Shown one piece after another: positions 32,048 through 44,539 of a DNA stretch of 64,000 bases (the first letter of the stretch is position 1; every line of letters starts with the position of its first letter). A program made the translations under genes and the position numbers. A model generated the notes under the pieces. It ran no database searches. It worked only from the letters and a program-made list of their open reading frames with translations, and was not told the origin of the DNA. The stretch is from Plutella xylostella (Eukaryota; Arthropoda; Insecta; Lepidoptera; Plutellidae), in contig NC_064008.1 of NCBI RefSeq assembly GCF_932276165.1, positions 935,001 to 999,000 on the forward strand. The letters run 5' to 3'.

Positions 32048-34988
32048 ATGGAGGTCCTTGTGCTACTGCCATGGCTATTTGTTATTATAACCGCTCAGGT
32101 ATAATAGTTCTTTTAATATACATAGATAGATAAATATAGAATATTCTTTATTTGTACACAATATAATATATAATATAAGTAATACTAGGTTTTTTAGTGG
32201 GAATTTGAGTATACAAAGTAGCCATAGTTTATTAAAACAGATACCTACCAGAATTTTAAATTATAGTATAAGTAGTTCAAATTGATCTTTTCAGGATACA
32301 TTATACAGCGTGGATCAACTATTACAAAGAGGAATCAGCAGTGGCGACGGAGTTTCTACATATGCAGTGGATGGCGATGACGGCGCGATCCAATCCAACG
32401 ATGGCCTGAATGCGAACCTTGAGGAACAACAGCAAAAAAACCTGCAAAACCTTGGAACTATGTTTTTACGGGTAACACTATCATTTTCCCCACATATTTA
32501 TTTATTATTGATATTCTCAATTTCTCAAAACTGTAATACCCGAAATGGTAGTCAGAGTCAGGGGTGACTCGCAAGCGCACACGGTTTTCGCTTTACATTC
32601 ATTTTTACTCACAGGATAGGTCGCGAGCTTTTTGAGAATGATTTATTAAATTATATATTTATATCGTATTGTAGTATGGTAATATATATTGTACTTAGTT
32701 CTAAAAACCTAAAATGTTTTCAGATGGCACAAGCAGCAGGATTACGGGAAAATAAAATAAAACGCCCACCTTATCCCCCCACGAATCCGGTGAGTTATCG
32801 CTAAACATCAAAATTACATTTTCAGTTTGTAAGAAAATCATATTATGTCATATTCGTAGCTCATTCGAAGGCTGTAGCAAAAGTCAGAAGAACAACCAAA
32901 TTTCTGTGAACAATCAAAAAACGCTTACTTTTCTATACTATTCAAAACTGTTCCTGGGTCACCCCTTTCTCCTTACACCGCTTTTGCAACAACCTGCCTA
33001 CGAATACTGCAAAATAGCTAGAGTATTGCCATTGTACTTCTTACTTGAGTATTTCTTTATTTCCGTGGCATAACTGATACCACTAGGCACCGTAGCGTCC
33101 GTAGTCGAGCTGGCTTCAGTGATCGTAACTGATAACTGAGTTGAAGCAACAACTCGGCTGTCCAATTTCAAAACACAGTAACAGCCAAGAGACAAAATGT
33201 TCAGGAGAGCCAAAAAACGTTTTTGTCCCTTCATTTCAATGCCCTGGTAAAACTATGATACATACATATCTAAACGAATGTAAGCTTAAAAGAACCGGCA
33301 GAACCTAGGCTTTACATACAATACTATTTCATTTAAATATGACTAATATTGTTGCTGTAATGCACAAAAGAAAACACTAACTAGGTTTTAAATGGTTTTC
33401 TCACCCTAAAACCGCCCTCAATGACCATTTTATAACCTAGTAAGAGCCATTATTGTGTAATTTAAGACAAGTAAAGTATATTGAAATTGCAATAATAACG
33501 TAATAATTTATATGTTTTTTTATTTTTTTATATGTTTTGGATCCTTCACATAATATAAATCAAATTTTGCAGCACTTTTACACGACCGCACTAAGTAATA
33601 GCTGAAATACCGGAATATTTTTAAGTTTTATCTAAATGAACCAAATCGCTATATTAAGAAGGCATGTCTGAAACGAACATTATTTATGGCTGCCTTAAAT
33701 TAGACAATATTTCCTAAATTTTGAGCTAAAATTAGTTTACAATGTTTGAGTTTTTTTTGGTTTATGCAAAATAGGGCTAGCAGAAAGGTTCTGACGAGAA
33801 AGGTCTCTATGGCTTTTATAAAGAAGACAAAATTTCTTTATGTTCTACTTTTAATTCACCTCTCTAGGTCTCATTGGTTCAAAGATCACGAACATTATTT
33901 ATGGCTGCCTTAAATAAGACAATATTTCCTAAATTTTGAGCTAAAATTAGTTTACAATGTTTGAGTTTTTTTTGGTTTATGCAAAATAGGGCTAGCAGAA
34001 AGGTTCTGACGAGAAAGGTCTCTATGGCTTTTATAAAGAAGACAAAATTTCTTTATGTTCTACTTTTAATTCACCTCTCTAGGTCTCATTGGTTCAAAGA
34101 TACAGGTTCTGGAATATCTGAAATTTTTTCGAAAAAAAGTGTAATAATGTATGCCATTTGTGACTTACTAAAATTAACGGGCAAAAATTGACCTTTGCTG
34201 ACCATTTCAAAACCTAGTAAGCGCCATTGACAATTTTAAAACCTATAAAAGTCATTTTCACTTACTGTGTTTTAAAATGGTTGGTGGCTCTTACTGTGTT
34301 TTAAAATGGCATTTTTGATTTCGCAGGGTAGAGTTAATAGGTTTTTAGAAAATTTATTTTCGTTTCTAAGCCGTTTTTTGATATTCTGACAATGCAGGAA
34401 TGTGCGGAATCGCCTAAAATAATGTATAAATCAAAGACCCGTTTTTTTAAAAAGTTGGCGCTTACTGTGTTTTGAAATTGGACAGCCGAACTGGCACGGT
34501 CAGCCATAGATGGGTGACTGATTTCAAGTGGTTCTTTTCTGGACGCTTCCGTGCTTCAGACGGCACGTTAAGCCGTGGGTCCCGGTTGCTGCTTTGGCAG
34601 CAGTCGTTAAACCTAGTCAGAGGCCTTCGGGCGGCTTGAAAACATCTGACAGTCGGGTTGCCCACTTACTTGACAACTCTCAGCACAAGCTTGCTTGTGT
34701 TGGGGTCCTCCAACCGATGAACTGATACCACTTGAACTGTTCCAGCATGGCGGTCCAGTGCAGATGTACACGGTGTCCGGGGGACCGCTGCTGCCTGGAC
34801 AACTCATCGTGTCCGACTTCCACACTAGAAGGGGGGAAGAGGTCGACGTCGACACTAGAAGCGGGGGAGAGGTCGACTTTGATCCTAGAAGGGCGATAAT
34901 GAATGCTTCTGGGCCGACTGAAAAGCCTAAACGCGAGCCCTATATGAAGTTAAAATTGCAAGGATACGTTTACAGAATGCAAGGATAA
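32048..34988 (+). CDS. SEC, small secreted protein, copy C
   Basis: Exons 32048-32098, 32295-32471, 32724-32789 and 34746-34988, 178 residues, all junctions phase 0. Distinguishing residues: QQQKNLQ in exon 2 and a C-terminal block (RRAIMNASGP...KREPY) shared with copy A but not B, D or E, ending YVYRMQG. The shared block between non-adjacent copies A and C suggests exchange between copies. Intron 3 is longer than in B because the DNA element inside it has a 213-bp internal duplication. Confidence 0.7.
33155..34488. mobile_element. 1.3 kb inverted-repeat DNA element, copy C
   Basis: Same element, lengthened by a tandem duplication of about 213 bp (33674-33886 and 33887-34099, both starting at ACGAACATTATTTATGG). 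Confidence 0.85.
34493..34721 (+). repeat. 5S-like SINE before SEC exon 4, copy C
   Basis: Same repeat; one G-to-A change in GCTTCAGACGG. Confidence 0.6.
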
Positions 34989-35171
34989 GATTAGTCAATA
35001 AAAATGCGATAATTCAAAACTCCTATATAAGTTAAAATTTCCTCAAAGTAACATTAAAACTCCAAACTCCAATTTGTGTTAAGTATTTTAATTTTTAATA
35101 ATATTGTTAACAATCTATAGCTACGTTTTAATAACAAAATATCGGTACAATAAATAAAATATTGACTTAAA

Positions 35172-37338
35172 CTACATCATTTTGTTCATCCCATCCTTAT
35201 TGTCACCCTTGTCTTTATCTAGAGACTTATCAACATCTGCAGTTCCGTTGCAATACTTCACAACCCCATTATCTGGTTTGCTCGTCCCATTTTGCGCTGG
35301 AGCGATCATGAGCAAGTTGTTTCCATTCCTGTCAGTTGTCAAGTTCCTTAACGGCAGGGGATGGCGCCATCTTGGGAAATAGTAAGAGCTTCTGAGGAAC
35401 CTATAGTGCTCCATTTTGTTTTGGACCACTCGACTTTGGTAGCGTCTGAAGAGCGAACCATCTTCATTTTCCTCGTTGCCGAATTTCGGAAAGTCGTTAG
35501 CGCCTTCGAGAAAAAATTTCGGTTTTGGACCTTCATCATCATTGCAATAAGGTCGTTTGTACTTCCTGCGTAGGTTCTGCGATGGGCTAAGAGGTGATTC
35601 GCATTTGATTGCTAAGGAGTTGTTCTCTTTGTTAGTGGAGATGGAATGCGCTTTCTGCCACTCGAGCACCTCGCATAGAAGACCGATGTATCTGTAATAA
35701 GAATATACATAATGAACATATATGGACAAAGGGAAGATTATGTCTGCCAGAAAAGATGTGACAGTCGCTGGGGTGGACACAGATAAAAAACCTATAATAG
35801 TTGTAAGAAAAGTCTGAAAAGAAGAGCGGCGCTATAACCAATGTCAGACACAGTTTTCATTCACATAGCCACAAAAAGTTAGGTTAGGTTATATTAATTT
35901 AATTGTATCTTCCTGCGATTGCCTGAGATTTCGGGTTTCTATTCAATATCCACTCTTAGCTTTTGTTTATAAATATACCTGCCTATCTGAACAAGATACT
36001 GAGGTAGTTTCCTAAAATTTCTAATGACTAGTCTTTGTGTTTGTTACCAACCTTAGTCTTAGAAAGGAGAGTAACAGCGTCACAAAACTCCAGAGTTTAC
36101 TTACCTGTTGTAGTCGACAACTATCTTTCTGTATGTCTGACCTATGTTATCCAAATCAAAACTAATATTATTAATGCGAAAGTAACTGTGTCTGTCTGTC
36201 TGTTACTCTTTCACGCCAAAACTACTGAACAGATTTGAATGAAATTTGGTATACATACGGTCAAGACCCTGGGAAAGAACATAAGCTACTTTTTATCCCA
36301 GAATCCCCACAGGAAAACTTTTAAGGCGAAGCGAAACGCGCGGGAACAGCTAGTATATAATATATATATAATATTATAAATGCGAAAATAACTGTGTCTG
36401 TCTGTCTGTCTATCTGTCTGTTACTCTTTCACGCCAAAACTACTGAACGGATTTGAATGAAATTTGGTAATCATATGGTATAGACCCTCGCGGGAACAGC
36501 TAGTGTTCAATAAAGTCATATTCTATTCTATAGTACTCGTACCTGATGGCGACCCTCAATATCTTGCTCTTAGACAGCTTCTTGTCGGGCGGGTGCGTGG
36601 GCACGAGTCTCCGGAGCTCGGCGAAGGCTCCACTCACGTTCTGCTGGCGCCAGCGCTCGCGGCAGTTGGAGAACAACTTGCGGGGCGATCGGAGAGGCAG
36701 GCCGGGGGGTAGGTCCGACTGGGGACGGGAAAGGATTAGTTGAAGATCTTCCATATCGTACTAATATGAAGGAGTAGTCGTGTCAACTGAGTGTTTGATT
36801 GCAGTTGAAATGCGGTCTGTCTGTCTAGAGCCTAAACGCGAAAGTTTTTGAGTATAGATGTTTGGTACTCTTTCATGGGAAAACGGCTGGGGAAATTTTG
36901 TAGAAATTTGGTATGTAGGCAGCTGACACCCTTCTTCTTTTCAACATTCTTATGAAATGAAATATGGGTCTGGATCTTGGGCTGCAAGATCTTCCCTCAC
37001 CATTCCCACAACTATTGCCTCAATCTCCACAAAACGTCACTACGTTGTCTTTGGACGTCGACACTAAAATGTGGGCAGCGGTCGACATCGACACTAAGGA
37101 ATGTATGAATGAATTCTGATCAACACATGGATGGGGGAGAGGCTAATGTTTAAACTAGAAGGCAAGAAGAGGTCGACTTTGACACTAGAACACTTGGCCA
37201 GTAAATCCAGCCACAATGGTAGTTCCTCACCTGTGCCCGCATCTGTCTCTCGTCATCACTGTCCTGGAAACTCGGGTCGTCGCTGAGCATCTCGCTGTCC
37301 GGCTCCTCTTCCGAACACGAGTCCGGCTCTGACGTCAT
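35172..37338 (-). CDS. HLH3B: HLH3B-like bHLH factor, copy D (complete, altered helix 2)
   Basis: Coding exons are 37338-37231, 36718-36543 and 35691-35172, giving 267 residues. Splice sites are intact. Two changes stand out in exon 2: alanine to serine in the basic flank (LRSPRK) and glutamate to lysine at the start of helix 2 (LSKSKILRVAI instead of LSKSEILRVAI). That position is acidic or polar in TAL-family proteins known to me and helps pack the dimer, so this copy may dimerise differently or be decaying. In exon 3 isoleucine becomes phenylalanine (KPKFFLEG). The DNA upstream holds a SINE-like insertion (about 37474-38032) between exon 1 and the helix-turn-helix exon. Confidence 0.85.
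36162..36504. repeat. Lepidopteran interspersed repeat pair, copy D
   Basis: Same pair; the (TA)n junction is shorter than in copy C (about 36354-36372). Confidence 0.8.
37051..37203 (+). repeat. 30-bp repeat block in HLH3B intron 1, copy D (disrupted)
   Basis: The middle unit is replaced by unrelated sequence (aatgtatgaatgaattctg), breaking the repeat frame. Confidence 0.65.
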
Positions 37339-37473
37339 CGCCACTGCCACTGGGGGGAGAAGAGGGGAATAAAACAGAATGTTATTTTATTCAAAGCATG
37401 GAAGTAGACATAAAGCCCTCTTTTGAAATATGCCAGACGGTACTATTCGATACTCCTATAAAATAAAATAAAA

Positions 37474-38032
37474 AACCGGCCAAGTGCGAGTCGGGCTCGC
37501 GCACAAAGGGTTCCGTAGTTAAATCAACCTATCTCAAAAACTATAAGAGATACTTTGATCAAACCAAAAATCGTTGAAAGAGTTAATTAGCATGCATCAC
37601 CTCTATTTTTTTTAGAATTTTATACCCCGTAGTTATAAAAATAGAGGGGGGGGGACATACTTTTTACGACTTTGAGAGCTGATATCTCAAAAACCGTTCA
37701 CTTTAAGAAAAATGTTTTTTAGAAAACTTTATATCATTTTAAAAGACCTTTCCATTGATACCCCACACGGGTATGTGCATCGAAAAAAAAAATTTCATCC
37801 CTCAGTTACATGTATGGGGGGCCCACCCCCAATTCTTTTTTTTACTATTTGGTGTCATATTTTTGTAGCGGTTCATACAACACATATTCCCATCAAATTT
37901 CATCACTGTAGTACTTATAGTTTCCGAGTAAATCGGCTGTGACAGACGGACAGACGGACAGACGGACAGACGGACATGACGAAACTATAAGGGTTCCGTT
38001 TTTGCCATTTTGGCTACGGAACCCTAAAAATG
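37474..38032. mobile_element. SINE-like lepidopteran repeat in copy D
   Basis: Insert absent from the other copies, starting CCGGCCAAGTGCGAGTCGGG and ending GGCTACGGAACCCTAAAAA, with a (GACAGACG)n run near 37940-37975. This is one of the most abundant lepidopteran dispersed repeats. It sits between HLH3B exon 1 and the helix-turn-helix exon. Confidence 0.85.
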
Positions 38033-38285
38033 CTTATTTGAAACTACCCTTAAGTTAAGAAATACAGAGTTATAGAATGGGAATTTAGTAAGTAAACAAA
38101 AAATATAAGCATTTTTTCTTCAAGTATCAAAATGTTATGGTTTGACTCAACTTAAACCAGCCCAAACCTACAACCAGCGATATGTAAACAATGTTCCACT
38201 TGGGCTTTAAACCTAGATTTATCGATAAATGAAGCGTTGGTACTGATAAAAAATGAATTATTACAATTTGTACAATGTTACATAC

Positions 38286-38422
38286 CCGTCATAGACGCTG
38301 CACGAGCGTAAACATCCTCCAAATTCGAAAAAATGTGTCCAGCTTCATGTTTCGCTAAACATTGTATATAAACTCGATAAATAACTTCCCTAGCTTGACT
38401 ACGAATATTTTTCTTCTTCTTC
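38286..38422 (-). CDS. Helix-turn-helix-like exon, copy D (two changes)
   Basis: Open with intact splice signals but two residue changes: CLAEHEA becomes CLAKHEA and HILSNL becomes HIFSNL. The intron towards HLH3B exon 1 is lengthened to about 0.9 kb by the SINE-like insertion. Just upstream (to the right) a 5.7 kb LTR element has inserted at 38537. Confidence 0.45.
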
Positions 38423-39300
38423 CTAATTGCAAACAGGCGTAAATAGTTGTTTTTATCTAGATTATCTTATAATTAAATAAGAAAATTGAAAAAACACCAT
38501 TAAAAACACCGAACCGCCAACTGCCATAATTAATTGTGTAGTGTTCACTATTAAACTGATATAAACAGACACGTAACCGAGATATCGGCTCGCAACAATC
38601 GCACACGTCTTTACTCCACCGCGGCCGGTAGGCGACTGCCCCCCGCGCCCCGCGACATGCGTCTGCGATTCTCGAGACGACAGAATGGTCATACACAGAT
38701 GTAAACACTACATCCCTCCCTTGTCATTTAAATTTTGATTTGATTTGCTCAATCACTACCAGATTTTTCCAATCCATATAAAAACAAAAAGCTCAGTAAA
38801 CCCTTGCGTAATCCTCATTCTATAGAGAATAATGAAATTCAAACAGATTGCTTCTTCGACTGTCCTTCAACTATCATTTTGAAATGTTAGCATTATATTA
38901 TTCTTTGTGCCTAACCTTACCTAACCCTTTCATCCTTTCCTTTTGCACATAACTTCTTTTCCTCTTACTTCCCTGTTTCGTACTCTCTGCATTAGCTTCT
39001 CTCTCAGAACATTGTTAATATATTCCCTGCCTTGTTTATCAAAATTGTCGAAAATCATATAACCAGGTGAACACCTCTGTACATAGCTACCTAAGCTCTG
39101 CCTGGCCTGAAGCTCTCAGCTGTAGGTATAACTCCAGTTAGATCAAACAACGCTAACTCAGCTATTCTACCACCAACTTCAAACCACTCAACCAACATTC
39201 TCAGTGGTGTCGCAATAGTCTCACTGTTTATCTAGAGTTAACCTTTCACACACACACTTCACACCACGCAATGTAATGCTAAATCTAATTTAATTCACAT

Positions 39301-39691
39301 CGCAATTTAATGCTCACCGCAATTTAATGCCCATCGCAATTTAATGCCCATCGCAATTTAATGCCCATCGCAATTTAATGCTCATCGCAATTTAATGCTC
39401 ATCGCAATTTAATGCTCATCGCAATTTAATGCTCATCGCAATTTAATGCTCATCGCAATTTAATGCTCATCGCAATTTAATGCCCATCGCAATTTAATGC
39501 CCATCGCAATTTAATGCTCATCGCAATTTAATGCCCATCGCAATTTAATGCTCATCGCAATTTAATGCACATCGCAATTTAATGCCCATCGCAATTTAAT
39601 GCTCATCGCAATTTAATGCTCATCGCAATTTAATGCTCATCGCAATTTAATGCTCATCGCAATTTAATGCTCATCGCAATTTAATGCTCAT
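39301..39691 (+). repeat. 17-bp satellite, 23 units, inside the LARD
   Basis: Unit CGCAATTTAATGCTCAT repeated 23 times with no length change; only positions 13 and 16-17 vary (CTC/CCC/CAC, AT/AC). Degenerate relatives (CCATTTAAGGC, GAGCGCAATTTAATGCC) continue to about 40030. Confidence 0.97.
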
Positions 39692-40576
39692 CGCCAGCGA
39701 AACTTCGCCAGGCTACGCAATTTAATGCCGCCATTTAAGGCCCCTCGCCATTTAAGGCTACGCAATTTAATGCCGCCATTTAAGGCCCATCGCCATTTAA
39801 GGCTGAGCGCAATTTAATGCCACTCTTACAATCGCAATTTAATTTTGCCATGCAAGGCCAATTGCCAGTCGAGGCTGAGTGCAATTTAATGCCACTCTTA
39901 CAATCGCAATTTAATGCTGCCATTTAAGGCTGAGCGCATTTAAATGTCACTCTTACAGTCATAATCTAATGTTGCCATGCAAGGCCAATTGCCAGTCGAG
40001 GCTGAGTGCAATTTAATGCCACTCTTACAATCAAGTGTAAAAATAAAAGTGATTATTAACCAACAAAGGAGAATGGCCACTTCTCCACGGCGCCACGACT
40101 TGCCAGAGCAGCCATCGATGAAACACACACCAATGTGCAGTCCATGACCACAGCACATCCCGGCGCAAACTTCACCACAATGAGGCACGGGAGAACGAAG
40201 ACACAGGTGTCGAAAGATCAAGTCCCCGTACTGTACAAGACGCCTCCCTCCCTCAAGCAAAGTATCCCTTTTACAAGCGGTCTAGATTCTTTCAAACATC
40301 TTCCCTTATCCAGAACACCCTTAGCACTGAATAAAAACAGGTCCCGCTAGCAGCGGCAAAGCGGGTCAGACTTGGCCATTCTCTTTTGTTTACATTTTGT
40401 GATGTGGTTGCAAATTCCACACTAGGCGATACAGGTTCGCCAATGTGAATATTTCATGGAACTTAGACTTACGGTATCTAATGTTTCTTTAAACAAATTT
40501 TAATTGACATTAACAAATAATAAAACTCAAATTAAATATCTTCTATGTACAATAAAATAAATCTTACAAAACTCTT

Positions 40577-40876
40577 AGCCCGTGTTCACAGACATCAGGA
40601 ATCGTGTAAAATAACAAACACAGTCATCTTAAAATCACGTGAGTATAGTCTTTTACAACCCTCGTTCAAAAACCACGAATCGTGATTATTTTTTTTTTCG
40701 AATTTGTTAATTATTACTATACTCGAAACGAATGTGAACATATAATCGGATATTTTGACGAATCGTGAAATAACTCAAATAACACGATTCCGTATGCAAT
40801 ATGAACGTATATCCGTCATGACGTATCATGATTTTCGACAAATCGTCACTGACGGATCCGGTGTGAACGGGCTCTT
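40577..40876. mobile_element. MITE-like inverted-repeat segment inside the LARD
   Basis: Ends AGCCCGTGTTCACAGAC and GGTGTGAACGGGCTCTTA are inverted matches, enclosing repeated AATCGTG and CGAATCGTGA motifs. Common lepidopteran type; no coding capacity. Confidence 0.5.
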
Positions 40877-43800
40877 ACAGTAACATTTCTAATTTCTACC
40901 ATTTATGCCCAGTTTCATCATAGTCTGTTAGATCATTACCACACCTGTTACATTGTATGTAATGTCATCAATTATATGTCATCTCCATATCAAATTCTTG
41001 ACAGATGTGTCAAAAGTCAACAACTAATCCCTTGTTACGATCGTTATTTCATATCTATTAATTTGAGTAGATATACCCATATCACAGGCTCCGCCCATTC
41101 TGGGGTCGGATGGCCGTGTGTGAGATATCCCCACATATTTATTTATTTATCAAACAGAGTATGGTGGAACTGAGGCTTTATGTTATACCGAAATTTTATT
41201 TCATCTGTTATGTCTACGATACTAAAATCCTAAATCGCTACAAAAATACAGATATTGATAAACCAACTCTGTCCCTCGATTATTCCTGCTGTGATTTGCT
41301 ATAAATTTTCTCACCCACTTGAAGGACATCATCCGCTCCTTTTCTTTTGGATACCTTTTCTCTTGCCATGGTTAATTGGTATTGTTTCATTGAGATTTTT
41401 CCTAATATACTTGAACAATCACCCTGACAGGTTGATATTTGCTTATGTTCGATAAGCACCTAATCTACCCACTTGTACCAATTCTTAAGCACAATAACTT
41501 AATAATAAACTTTACATATCCACCGTTTTGGCATTTTCTTAGGTACGTATACTCACCCCTTTTTCCTTCAGCTTTCAGTGCCCACATGGATTGCTACAGT
41601 ATATACGGTACCTTGGTGCATTATCCAGCACCACTGGCAGAATAAGCAGTGTACCCGGATCAAGCTTATAACAGCTCCTCTGCTCGAATCCATGATCCAT
41701 AGTTGAACAAGCTACTTAAATAAGCAATTTTAATCATGACGTACTTACATAGTTGCATAAATAATATTACTAATTCATGGTAACACAATCCTCGAGACAG
41801 CGCGTGAGACCAACCACCTACCCGCCATTGCAATAGGTATGTAGGAAATGAACTTAGGTAGTTAGATATCTATGTCCGCTTTACCAACTAGTATGAACCA
41901 TGTAAGGAGGTAAACTTACAAGACAATCTTACAATGTAATTAATTACTGAACTTTATCAATAAAACACACAATCCAACATACCTGTAATACGGCATCAAT
42001 TTACATTTTGAAGATAGGTAGAACCAACAATAGGCGGTCGCGCCGGCTAAAGCACTCCCCTCTCTGCACACTTGCACTCGCGCGACAGGCTGTGGCCTGT
42101 GTTCCGGGAGCCGCATCGCCCCGGCACGAGCAAAAGCGCTCACTGCACACCTCCAGAAATTCGAATGCACAGGGTTTTCCGCACCGCAAGAGCATCTGGC
42201 ACCATAGTACTCAACTTCCTTAATTGAAAAGAATTCACAGACACATGCAGGACTAGAACACTCGTTTCCAGGACTGGGAGTCAAGCTCCCATCCATCACA
42301 CCACTCGGATTTCTTGTCTTTTCTTGTCTATCGAAACTAATCCACCATTACCATATAGTGAGCTACCTGGAAGAGCCACCGTTACTATAATAATATTCAC
42401 AGTTAAGTACTTAGGTATTCAGATTATACAGAAGTACCTACTTATCTATTTTAGTTCTTTTAGTTATCATCTTCCCTTAAGAGTGTACTCCAGTATCGAA
42501 ACTTATAAGGTACTTATAGTTAGGTATGTACGTATCTAGGTATGTCTCCGTACTTTATGTCCTTATTATTGGAAAGCAACACATAAGGAAGCCTCACCAT
42601 GAAAACGTAACCTTCAATAGTATTGTCTAATAGAGTGTGAACCTGAACCTAATTGTACCTAACTAGGTAGGTACTTAGCCTCCTGCCTATCGTGTATGAT
42701 GATGATCACCGTTAGGTACCTAGTTACCTAACGCATGCTACATAAGTCATTAGGACTACCGTAAGTGTTTGAAACTGGACCGGCTTGACCCTGGCGTGAC
42801 CAGGTATCTTTGATAATGCTTTATAAGATTACTTACAAACACGTCACACCCGTGACCTCTCTAAAACTGGTAAACTACAGAGTCAGTAATCCTAAACTTT
42901 GTACAATAACCAGGTGGTACATTGTGCGAACAGGCGTGTCGTATACTTAACGCTTGTGCTATAGACTAATTAGTCTATGCTTGTACACTGATCTCTTTAA
43001 GGGAAATAATAATACTTACCTACTTATTGATATTTTAGTACTGCCACTTCCAATCATTAAAAGGGCACTTTGACATATACATATTGTCATAAGTAGGTAT
43101 GTACTTATAATAAGTAAGTTACTTACCTTACTTATATACTATAAATTTGTATAAGAACCTAAATACCTATGTTTAAATCAGTTATTATTGGCATAGTTAG
43201 GTACCTATTTCAAAATTAACTAACTAGGTATACCCAACTTAATTAACTCAACTTGTCTGTTGGAAATAAGTAGGTATATTCTTTTAACTGCTTGTGTACT
43301 TACTAATACAATAATAAAATAATATTAACCTGACCTACCAATAAGTTAGGTATTTTCTATTATGCATCATACTTGAAACGGACTCGCGTCCTGGCACTAA
43401 AGTTCCTTGCCCCCGGTTTTCTCCGTAGAATGGGTAGGTAGGTATGATCTTTCCGAATGGGAACCTATAGTTTATTTACCCAACTTTCGTTAAGGTAACA
43501 ATGTTTTAATTTTACAACAAAAAGCAAATTTAGATAGATAACTACACAGGTACTGTTATGAGTTATGAGATTTGAGGTTATGTGACACAGGTAAAACTAT
43601 TTTCTGTGTCAAAACCTAAGTAGGTACCTATTTATTGCTAAATGTATTACAATACCTAATTTCGTCGCAGATGGCCTCCAATAAAGAGTACTTAGGTACT
43701 TACCTTAGCTTTTACTACTAAGTTTGTACTTTGAAAATCTCTAATACCTAGCTACCTACGATCGTAGGGCTCTGCTGTTGAAAATGACAAAATGGAACGT

Positions 43801-44092
43801 TGAATTGATACTTCCTTTAATAATGGACGAGAATCTTTGGCTTATTTAAGTAGGTAAGTAGGTACTCAATATACTTAATAGGATAATACAAATACTAAGT
43901 GGTTAAACAGTATTAAGTATTTGTAAACCATCGAAGATGTAAACTTATATAAGTACCTCGTTAGAAATCAATAATTTCAACGCTTACCTTTCATTTGTAA
44001 GTATTGCACGCTAACTTACTAACAGTCTTCTAGTCTTCATCCTCCTTGAAAGAAAACTAGAGTAACTCACAGTTTTGCTCCTCGTCGCCACA
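40877..44092. other. Remainder of LARD interior, no genes recognised
   Basis: AT-rich DNA with many TAGGTACCTA/AAGTAGGTA motifs and no long open frame with coding character. A short GC-richer stretch near 42030-42190 is open on the minus strand for 119 codons, but its composition does not look like a known protein. Confidence 0.6.
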
Positions 44093-44432
44093 TGTAGTGT
44101 TCACTATTAAACTGATATAAACAGACACGTAACCGAGATATCGGCTCGCAACAATCGCACACGTCTTTACTCCACCGCGGCCGGTAGGCGACTGCCCCCC
44201 GCGCCCCGCGACATGCGTCTGCGATTCTCGAGACGACAGAATGGTCATACACAGATGTAAACACTACAAATTGTTATGACTTTTATGTTTCTTTTCTTAT
44301 GGTGCCAGGCTCCTGAAAATTTTAGTTCCTCAAACATTAATTTCATGAATTAATAGTTTCACTGTATGTACCTATATGTACTTACTTATCTACTAGGTAA
44401 AAAAGAAGCAATCATTCTTACTGCGCAGTGGG

Positions 44433-44440
44433 TATATATA
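44433..44440 (+). promoter_or_regulatory. Candidate TATA box of SEC copy D
   Basis: TATATATA 107 bp before the ATG at 44540, 165 bp from the end of the inserted LTR element. Confidence 0.4.
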
Positions 44441-44539
44441 GAAAATCAATTAATACTATCTTAATAAATGTCTATCGATAAAAATAACAATTAATTTTTG
44501 ATAAACTTTACTGTACCACTCTTAGTGTAGTCTTTGAAA

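Larger units (their letters stand above)
38537..44268 (-). mobile_element. Non-coding LTR retrotransposon (LARD-like), 5.7 kb
   Basis: LTRs 38537-38712 and 44093-44268 are 176 bp each and identical by eye, TGTAGTGTTC...AACACTACA, flanked by AATTG (38532-38536, 44269-44273). On the minus strand the 5' LTR (right) is followed by a primer-binding site TGGCGACGAGGAGC and the 3' LTR (left) is preceded by the purine run AAGGGAGGGA. The 5.4 kb interior has no Gag or Pol frame. It must be copied by proteins of another element. Confidence 0.92.

Noticed and set aside
37712..37942. Plus-strand 76-codon frame in copy D
   Set aside because: Falls inside the abundant SINE-like repeat and reflects its sequence.
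39301..39691. CRISPR array
   Set aside because: Units of 17 bp are directly adjacent with no spacers; it is a satellite, and the genome is animal.
41940..42299. 119-codon minus-strand frame inside the LARD
   Set aside because: No recognisable motif, low coding character, and the element shows no other coding sequence.
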